A stretch of DNA of 7,989 nt. Origin: Bacteroidales bacterium (GTDB lineage: Bacteria > Bacteroidota > Bacteroidia > Bacteroidales > JAAUTT01). This document shows, in pieces, positions 1 through 5,916 of the stretch. The translations under genes were made by a program, and so were the position numbers. How positions within the stretch are numbered: the stretch's first letter is position 1; each line of letters begins with the position of its first letter. The notes under the pieces were generated by a model. It was not told the DNA's origin and did not search any database. It saw only the letters and a list, made by a program, of their open reading frames with translations. The stretch is from assembly GCA_012031335.1 (NCBI GenBank), contig JAAUTT010000168.1, positions 1 to 7,989 on the forward strand. The letters run 5' to 3'.

Positions 1-536
1 AAGAAAATGAGCTTTTCCTCACCGCAATGGTTCTTCTCAGTACGTTGCTTGCTGGCCCAGGTCCAGACATTTTTCCCTTCGCACCATTGCATTCTCTGGC
101 CACTTTCGGGCCAAATGCCATCCAGGCCAACATGCACACCATTGTCTTCCGAGCCGGCAGAATACGACCGCACCCACACATAATATCTTCCGGGTGTGAC
201 GACATTAATTTTGTAACTAACGATGGTCATTTCACCAGCGACATTGCTGAAATTTTCTCCTTTTATCAGCTTGTCATCATGGGTTATCCGGGTGTCGGGA
301 GTAACTTCGATAAAAGCTCCGTTGCTGGCGGTTTTGGCAATATCTGCTGAATGTCCTTTGCTGTCGCCGGTCCGGATAACCCATTTCCGGATATCATCTT
401 TTGTCTGGCTGAAAAAGTTCTCAGCTTCGATAGCTACAACGCCGGTAGATTCGGTGAAAACCACCTGCGAGGAAACTTTACAGAAATTCAAAAACAGGAT
501 GATTACAAAAAACCCTGAAGTAATAAATTTATTCAT
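1..536 (-). CDS. Secreted protein with N-terminal carbohydrate-binding-like module (partial, 3' end off window)
   Basis: The minus strand is open from an ATG at 536-534 to the left edge, giving 178 residues with no stop or frameshift. Residues 1-24 form a Sec signal peptide: MNKF, a hydrophobic run, then KVSSQ with likely cleavage near SSQ. The mature part begins with a short beta strand and VAIEAENF, followed by DIRKW, then TPDTRITHDDKL, GRYYVWVRSYS, SEDNGVHVGLDG and WPESGQRMQWCEGKN. From memory, this conserved block of Trp, Cys and acidic residues resembles modules at the start of large secreted polysaccharide-related proteins of Bacteroidota and Planctomycetes (galactose-binding-like or GH115 C-terminal-like folds). 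That link is recall, not a search. The catalytic part, if any, lies beyond the window, so substrate and reaction are unknown. It is downstream of mpl on the same strand after a 68-base gap. A TTAATTTG on the minus strand (559-566) is one base off the Bacteroidota -7 consensus, so it may have its own promoter. Confidence 0.82.
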   Translation of the reverse strand, partial: MNKFITSGFFVIILFLNFCKVSSQVVFTESTGVVAIEAENFFSQTKDDIRKWVIRTGDSKGHSADIAKTASNGAFIEVTPDTRITHDDKLIKGENFSNVAGEMTIVSYKINVVTPGRYYVWVRSYSAGSEDNGVHVGLDGIWPESGQRMQWCEGKNVWTWASKQRTEKNHCGEEKLIF

Positions 537-604
537 AAATGAAAACCTCAACAATCGACAAATTAATGTCAATATAAAGCTCAATTAGCTAGAATATTAA
601 AATA

Positions 605-1988
605 TTAAAATTTCATATAAAACTTATACACCACTAACTTAACCAGTTCCCTGGCAAGCTGATTCAGATCCAAACCGCCAAAATTACCTGATGACATTAA
701 CAGCAGGTTAATATTGTCGAGTGTCGTATGCTTCAGCATATCGGCAAATTCCTGGTTATCCATTATCACTTTCAGGCCTGATTTTCCAAAGGATTCGGCG
801 ATATACTCCTTTCCCGGTAGTTCCATTTTTTTATGCTTGGCTGCATCGGGATTTACAAAACATAAGCTTCATCAGCATCATGCATGCTGTTTTTATAGTG
901 CTGAATAAACTCCTGGTTTAAACTGCTGAAAGTATGCAATTCGAGGCAGGCAATAAGTTTTCTGTCGGGGAATTGTTCTTTGAGCGCTTTTTACTGTCGC
1001 AGTAACTTTTTGAAGGCGCATGCGCAAAGTCAAGGTAAACTGCCGAATTACCGGCACTTTTCAAAATCTGCAGTCTTTTGGCTGCTCCTTTGAATGTGCC
1101 GATAGATTTATAAAACGCATCGTCGCGGATACCCAATTTATTGCATACCAGGCGGGCTGCATTGATATTGTAGAGGTTGTGCTGCCCGAATACTCCAATG
1201 TGGTAAACGCCCAGCTGCGTATTCAGGTAGGTAGCATTATCGCGGATAAAATGCGGATGTGGACCGTACGACTGCCTGTAAAGTCTCTTTTCGGACTTTT
1301 CTACAACCTTATTTAACACTTTATCGTCGCCTGCATAAAATACAGTAGCATTATCCTCCATACTCATGAGAAAATCGGAGAATTGCCGGGTATATATTTC
1401 AAATGTTGGAAATACATTGATGTGATCCCATGCTATACCTGAGATTACTGCAATATGCGGTTTGTACCAAATAAATTTTGGCCGCCTGTCGATCGGAGAT
1501 GTCAGGTATTCATCTCCTTCAAAAATGGCAACCGGTGCATCCGATAAACGCACCATCGTATCGAAACCTTCTATCTGAGCCCCTACCATAAAATCAAATG
1601 CCATCTGCTGATCTTCAGAACATGCAATATCATCGAGGTAATGGTAGTTTTACCATGACTTCCGGCTATTACAACCCTTTTTTGTTTTCGAATGCTCGTA
1701 AAGATATTCCGGATAGGAGTATATTTTAATTCCAAGTTCCCGGGCTTTCATAAGCTCCGGATTGTCTTCCCTGGCATGCATCCCCAGAATTACAGCATCC
1801 AGTTCTTTGGATATTTTTTCAGGATACCAGCCAGTATTTTCGGGCAGTAAGCCTTTCTTTTCCAGGCGAGTCCGGGAAGGCTCAAATATTTCATCATCCG
1901 ATCCGGTAACATGATGACCCAGTTCGTGCAGGGCAAGGGCAAGATTATGCATGGCACTTCCGCCAATCGCTGTAAGATGAATTCTCAT
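605..1988 (-). CDS. mpl: UDP-N-acetylmuramate:L-alanyl-gamma-D-glutamyl-meso-diaminopimelate ligase (Mpl), with frameshifts
   Basis: Mpl is a cytoplasmic Mur-ligase-family enzyme. It uses ATP to join the recycled tripeptide L-Ala-D-Glu-meso-DAP to UDP-MurNAc, returning old cell-wall peptide to synthesis. The start ATG is 1988-1986. The N-terminal Rossmann domain opens MRIHLTAIGGSAMHNLA with GSDDEIF near residue 31. The ATP-binding loop GSHGKTT is at 1663-1643 (about residues 109-115). VGAQIEGFDTMVRLS and FEGDEY (about 156-161) are typical of Mpl rather than MurC. GQHNLYNINAA and DFAHAPSK mark the C-terminal part, which ends LLLMSSGNFGGLDLNQLA. The reading frame breaks five times: one extra base in each run at 1678-1683, 1007-1011 and 988-992, and one missing base near 1614 and in the A run 857-860. 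Undoing these gives 460 residues, about the length of E. coli Mpl. All conserved motifs survive, so sequencing error is more likely than a dead gene. Family assignment is firm; activity is inferred. Confidence 0.9.
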
Positions 1989-2012
1989 ATATATTTATTT
2001 CATATAACCGTC

Positions 2013-2061
2013 ATATTCCTGAATTTGCATCATCCGTATAGATGGTAATATATTCCTGAAT
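2013..2061. repeat. 12-bp direct repeat upstream of mpl
   Basis: ATATTCCTGAAT occurs at 2013-2024 and again, exactly, at 2050-2061. The copies are 37 bases apart start to start, about three and a half helical turns. A small CATC/GATG inverted repeat (2031-2034 with 2041-2044) lies between them. The pair starts 25 bases upstream of the mpl start codon, where a regulator could act. The repeat is plainly visible; a regulatory role is only a guess, since AT-rich DNA produces such repeats by chance. Confidence 0.35.
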
Positions 2062-2227
2062 ATTATCGATTTCGGGTTTTTTACAATAGCGCAATTTACA
2101 AACTTTATTGAGTTAAAAGAATGGCTGGTGTTGTGCCTGTTTCTTTTTGTCATTTTATTGTTTTAATAGGGTGGAAATTGCTTTTGGAATTATAGTATTG
2201 TAATTAGTGTCAATAAGAATACTCTGG

Positions 2228-2330
2228 CTTCCCCTCCCGCACCCCTCTGGCTCCCCTAAAGGGGAGAACTTCAACCCACTGTGCGATTGGAACTTCCCCT
2301 TCAGGGGACTGAGGGGTGAGCGGAGGCAAT
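2228..2330. repeat. Double-hairpin, C-rich/G-rich intergenic inverted repeat (REP/MITE-like)
   Basis: Two arms, 2240-2272 and 2290-2318, are imperfect reverse complements of each other. The left arm runs CACCCCTC...TCCCCTAAAGGGGA...ACTTC and the right GAACTTCCCCTTCAGGGG...GAGGGGTG. Each arm also folds on itself: CTCCCC with GGGGAG at 2251-2266, and CCCCT with AGGGG at 2296-2307. A weaker match (GCxTCC-type) extends outward on both sides to about 2228 and 2330. The element stands out from AT-rich flanks. I recall very similar strings scattered between genes in many Bacteroidota genomes, so it is probably a dispersed non-autonomous repeat. No transposase or obvious target duplication is visible. 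Confidence 0.7.
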
Positions 2331-2541
2331 TTGACAATAATTCTAATTTTCTTAGAACCACTAATTAAGCTTGTGCAGGATGTTTTTATAGGAATTTTTA
2401 TGATCATGGATCTATAAGAACACGCCTTAAATGTTATATTCGAAACAGAATTAAGAATTCAGTTAACTGAGCAAACAAAATGCGTTAGTATTTAGTATAA
2501 CAAGTGTTTAGCGCATGGTAGTTTGAAACGATAAAAGAACA

Positions 2542-4586
2542 ATGAAGCAACTACTACTAACATTTATTATTGTATTTGAATTTTTTGTAATTGGGGCACA
2601 AACCCTTAGCGATAGTAATTTACCAATAGTTCTTATTGATACAAGAGATCCGTCATCTGGTGTAGCCCGCGAAATTCCAGATGCCTATAAAATTATCGCA
2701 ACCATGAAGGTTATTTACCATGCCGATGGTTCAAGAAATTATGTTGCCGACCAGAATAATACAACCCATTTGAATTACAATGGTAAAATCGGAATCGAAC
2801 TAAGAGGTTCTTCATCTCAAAGTCTTCCAAAGAAACCTTATGGACTTACAACACTTAAAGATGATAATACCACAAATAACAACGTAAGCATATTGGGAAT
2901 GCCCGAAGAAAACGACTGGATATTAAACTCTCTTGCTTTCGATGCTTCTCTTATACGGAATTATCTATCGTACGACCTCTCGAGAAGTATTGGCAATTAT
3001 GCACCCCGGGGAGTTTTTGCGAAGTGATAATAAACGGAACCTATATGGGATTGTATATTTTCATGGAAAAATCAAGATTGATAAAAACCGTGTTGATTAT
3101 TACCAAGCTCACAACACTTGATAATACATTCCCAAACCTTTCGGGCGGATATCTTACCAAGGCCGATAAAAATACAGGTGGTGACCCGGTTGCATGGACA
3201 ATGTTTTCGTATAACGGGTACACAAATTTTTTGCATGAGAATCCAAAACCCAATGATATTACGTCGCAACAGCACAGTTACATCAATGGTCAATTTACAA
3301 GCCTTCAAAATGTAATGGTGTCTCAAAATGCATCAATCTCAAACGGTTTTCCTTCTATCATTGATCTTCCAAGTTTTATCGATTTCATTATTATCAACGA
3401 ACTGGCTTCCAATGCCGATGCTTATCAATTCAGTACCTACTTTCATAAACCAAGAATGGTAAACTCAGAGCCGGACCAATCTGGGATTTCGACCTTACCT
3501 ATGGTAACGATTTGTTTATGTGGGGTTTTAACCGAAGTCATAACAATGTTTGGCAATTTGATAACGGCGATAACACAGGTCCTAAATTCTGGAAGGATTT
3601 GTATAACAATGCAACGTTTAAGTGCTACCTGAGTAAACGCTGGCAGGAAGTTTCAGCTCCCGGAAATCCTTTGAGTTATGCTGCAATCAGTTCAAAGATC
3701 GATCAGATTGTTTCGCATATTTCGGAAGCTGCCATCAGGGAAAACAGCAGGTGGGGTACAGTTGGAAACCAGTCACTGGAAATATCAGTTATCAAAACCT
3801 GGCTTCAAACGAGGATTATGTGGTTGAGTAATAACCTGAGCAATTATCAGACGTGTGCAAACCCTTCCCTTCCGCCACTTGTAATTTCTAAAATAAATTA
3901 CAATCCAGGTATAATGCAAGGCATTGAAGCCGATAATCTGGAATTTATCGAAATTACAAACAAGGGAGGACAAACTGTAGATTTAACGGGTATATATTTC
4001 AGAGAACTGGGCCTGACTTATCAATTCCCCGGCAATTCGGTGCTTCCTGCGGGGGAGAGGATATTTCTTGCCAGCAATTCAACTTCCTTCAAACAGGTAT
4101 ACGGAATAACCGCTTTTGGGCAATATACCAGAAATTTATCCGATAAGTCCGAAAAACTTGTTTTGGCCGATGCCTATGGAAATATTATCGATCTGGTTCA
4201 TTATCAGGATACGGTTCCCTGGCCGGTGGATGCCGATGCCAAAGGCTATTATCTGGAGATAAGGATATCAACGCCGATAACAGCCTTGCCGAGAACTGGA
4301 CCATATCTTCCAATATAACACTTGATGTAAACAACGGAATAACAAGAATTTCGCTGAAGGTTTATCCTAATCCTGCTACATCAATATTGTATGTTGAAAG
4401 CAACGGTATGGAGATTGCTTCCTATGAAATTATTGACATTAGAGGGCGTAAGGTACTATCTGAAGATAACCTGAATTCAAATCTTTTTAGCATTCAGCTC
4501 GAAAAGTTTTTGCCGGGAATTTATTTCCTGAAACTAACGGATGAAGATGGTGTTACCAGGGTGGAAAAATTAACAAATTACCATAG
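2542..4586 (+). CDS. Secreted CotH-kinase-family protein with lamin-tail domain and T9SS sorting domain, with frameshifts
   Basis: This is a predicted exported protein with an atypical kinase-like fold. Residues 1-19 are a signal peptide (MKQLLLTF... cleaved near IGA|Q). The CotH region spans about 80-430: LRGSSSQSLPKK (about 88-99), NDWILN, NGTYMGLYIFMEK (about 165-178), NELASNADAY (about 286-295) and GPIWDFDLTYG (about 312-322). The acidic WDFD and NADA segments match the likely metal and ATP site of the family. A lamin-tail-like beta domain follows (about 447-560: NLEFIEITNKGG, VDLTGIYF, LPAGERIFLASN). The C terminus (from about 604: LKVYPNPA, GRKVL, LPGIYFLKLT) is a T9SS type A sorting domain, which directs export across the outer membrane. 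Frames break near 3021 (missing G), 3067-3071 (missing A), 3097-3098 (extra T), 3455 (missing A), 4258-4261 (missing base) and probably 4565-4569 (missing A). Corrected length is 682 aa. Without the last correction the frame runs on to 4662. Substrate unknown. Confidence 0.85.
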
Positions 4587-4599
4587 CGGTTTATCTACA

Positions 4600-5604
4600 T
4601 TATTTATCACCATAAACATCCGATTCTTTTATGAAACCATCGGCAATAACTGTATTTCTTAAGTTTGTTGAATCAACAGGAATTGTGACAAGGAGGTGAG
4701 CCGGAATATCTTTAAATCCGTTATTTATGGTTTGGTTAAGCACATCTGTTTTTTCATTTCTGATCATTTTCAATGACAGATCTGCTGCCATAGCTGCAAG
4801 TTTTTTAACCGGTTTGTAAACTGTCATTAACTGGGTACCCTCCACTATACTGATACACGCCGAAAGTTCCCCGCCCTGACCGGTTACCAGGATTTCCCCG
4901 GCAAGATTCCGCGACTTTAAAGCATCAACAGTTCCTTTTGCCAAAACATCAGATGAAGTGAGTATCGCATCGGGAATTTTAGATGATAAATCCAGATATT
5001 TTTTAACTTCAGCCACAACATCATCATATGAATATTTTTCTATGAATATTTTATAATCAACCTTAATTTTGCCATTGCTTATAAAGGGTGTTAATATTTC
5101 CTGCTGTCCTGCATCAATACCGATAGCATTTAAATCCGATTTATCTCCGCCAAGGATTACATAGGTTCCTTCGGGTTTGAGACGGGTCACTGCTTCGGCC
5201 ATTTGTCGGCCAGTTAAGCGGGAATCGAATGAGAGAAATGCATCCACCTCACAGTTTGAAATCAATCTGTCGTACGAAATAACTTTTATCCCTTTCCGGT
5301 GAGCTTTCCGCACCATTCGCCGCCGAAATCTGTTTACAGGATCAAGTACCAGGATATCGATCCCGGCATTCAGCATTGTATCTATCTGTTTTAATTGCAA
5401 TTGATCGTCGTTGTTGGCTTGCATAAAAATAACCTCGCCGCCGTTTTCATTTATTCTAAGAGTAAACTCTTCCTTCTCAGTCAAATATCGTTGAATGTTC
5501 ATGTGAGGCAGCATAAAGCCTACCTTTGGTTTCCCGGAAGAACAGGAGAAGCAACCAATAATTCCCAGTATGCATATAGCAAAAACAGATATTCTTTCTC
5601 TCAT
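4600..5604 (-). CDS. XylF-like periplasmic sugar-binding lipoprotein (orphan substrate-binding protein)
   Basis: A 334-residue protein of the periplasmic-binding-protein family that includes E. coli XylF (330 aa), which captures D-xylose for an ABC transporter. I chose the ATG at 5604-5602 because it directly precedes a lipoprotein signal (MRERISVFAICILGIIGC, lipobox IIGC, Cys18) and follows a good GGGAGG site about 8 bases upstream. The frame is open 33 codons further, but that extension would bury the signal. The family course is clear: KVGFMLP, IDTMLNAGIDILVLDP, GIKVISYDR, FLSFDSRLTG, YVILGGDKSDLNA, ILTSSDVLAKG, EGTQLMTVYKP, NNGFKDIPA. Where E. coli XylF has GQD, this protein has GQG, losing an Asp thought to touch the sugar, so the ligand may differ. 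No ABC ATPase or permease is nearby: it converges on the CotH-family gene (13-base gap) and diverges from dnaE. It may serve a distant transporter or a sensor. No frameshifts are seen. Confidence 0.88.
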   Translation of the reverse strand: MRERISVFAICILGIIGCFSCSSGKPKVGFMLPHMNIQRYLTEKEEFTLRINENGGEVIFMQANNDDQLQLKQIDTMLNAGIDILVLDPVNRFRRRMVRKAHRKGIKVISYDRLISNCEVDAFLSFDSRLTGRQMAEAVTRLKPEGTYVILGGDKSDLNAIGIDAGQQEILTPFISNGKIKVDYKIFIEKYSYDDVVAEVKKYLDLSSKIPDAILTSSDVLAKGTVDALKSRNLAGEILVTGQGGELSACISIVEGTQLMTVYKPVKKLAAMAADLSLKMIRNEKTDVLNQTINNGFKDIPAHLLVTIPVDSTNLRNTVIADGFIKESDVYGDK

Positions 5605-5622
5605 AACTTTTCCCTCCCGTGT
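5588..5622 (-). promoter_or_regulatory. Ribosome binding site deciding the xylF-like start
   Basis: Reading the minus strand, GGGAGGGAAAAGTT directly precedes the ATG at 5604. The purine-rich GGGAGG core lies about 8 bases from the start. It is stronger than the sites before the other genes here, and together with the lipoprotein signal it favours this start over the ATG at 5703. Confidence 0.6.
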
Positions 5623-5674
5623 TATTATGATATTAAAATTAATTAAATTATTCAGGATTCCTGCATTTGCAAAG

Positions 5675-5703
5675 ATTATAACATCGACCAGAATAGATGT
5701 CAT
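5675..5703 (-). promoter_or_regulatory. Candidate sigma70-like promoter for the xylF-like gene
   Basis: On the minus strand ATGACA (5703-5698) and TATAAT (5680-5675) are separated by exactly 17 bases. That is a perfect -10 and a 5/6 -35 by the classical sigma70 rule. Transcription would start near 5668, giving a leader of about 64 bases. Bacteroidota housekeeping promoters usually follow TTTG/TAnnTTTG instead; here AATCTTTG (5677-5670) overlaps the -10 and matches that consensus at 7 of 8 positions. Either reading puts a promoter at the same place. Confidence 0.4.
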
Positions 5704-5849
5704 TAATTGTAGATCATTTTTTTCTCTTTATAGAAATATCTTATTTTGCCCAGGATAATTCCCCAGGCTTTGATGTGTCAACGCTTTTTCGTATCAGGAT
5801 TATTTATTCACTTTTAATCAACAAACCTTTTTCGGGGGAATATTACCAG

Positions 5850-5857
5850 TAACTTTG
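5850..5857 (+). promoter_or_regulatory. Candidate Bacteroidota -7 element for dnaE
   Basis: TAACTTTG is an exact match to the Bacteroidota -7 consensus TAnnTTTG. It lies 59 bases upstream of the dnaE ATG, predicting a start near 5864 and a leader of roughly 50 bases. The -33 element is weak (a T-rich stretch at 5828-5832), so confidence is moderate. Confidence 0.45.
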
Positions 5858-5916
5858 TTTGATGAATATTTTACTGTATTCTGTCCTGTTCAACAAGTAT
5901 TTTAAATAAGATAATA

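Larger units (their letters stand above)
1989..2541. other. 553-base intergenic region between divergent mpl and the CotH-family gene
   Basis: I see no convincing gene here. Open frames of 65-68 codons on the minus strand run through the C-rich/G-rich repeat and have low-complexity Pro/Ser/Gly products, so I take them as chance. The region holds a 12-bp direct repeat near mpl and a double-hairpin inverted repeat, both listed separately. The rest is AT-rich. Promoters for both flanking genes should lie here, but I found no full TAnnTTTG match at a sensible distance on either strand. TAGTTTG at about 2521-2527 is one base short of the consensus and sits very close to the CotH-family start. Confidence 0.7.
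5605..5916. other. 312-base divergent promoter region between the xylF-like gene and dnaE
   Basis: AT-rich, with no gene I can support. It carries a candidate promoter facing each way, listed separately. No riboswitch, terminator or long inverted repeat stands out. Confidence 0.65.

Noticed and set aside
27..588. Plus-strand open frames opposite the left partial gene
   Set aside because: They lie antisense to a continuous minus-strand frame with a signal peptide and conserved blocks; their products have no recognisable features.
541..604. Possible terminator after mpl (AGCT-aattg-AGCT followed by T-rich bases on the minus strand)
   Set aside because: The stem is only four base pairs of a self-complementary tetramer, too weak to call.
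2155..2407. Two minus-strand frames of 65-68 codons across the repeat
   Set aside because: They are translations of the C-rich/G-rich inverted repeat, with no start-site support and no family resemblance.
3016..3110. Programmed frameshift in the CotH gene
   Set aside because: No slippery heptamer with a downstream structure stands out, and similar breaks occur all over unrelated genes in the window.
4692..4700. AAGGAGGTGA-like string on the plus strand (near 4690)
   Set aside because: It resembles a ribosome binding site but lies antisense inside the xylF-like gene with no credible frame after it.
5605..5703. N-terminal extension of the xylF-like protein from the ATG at 5703
   Set aside because: It would place 33 residues before a clear lipoprotein signal and ignores the strong ribosome binding site before 5604.
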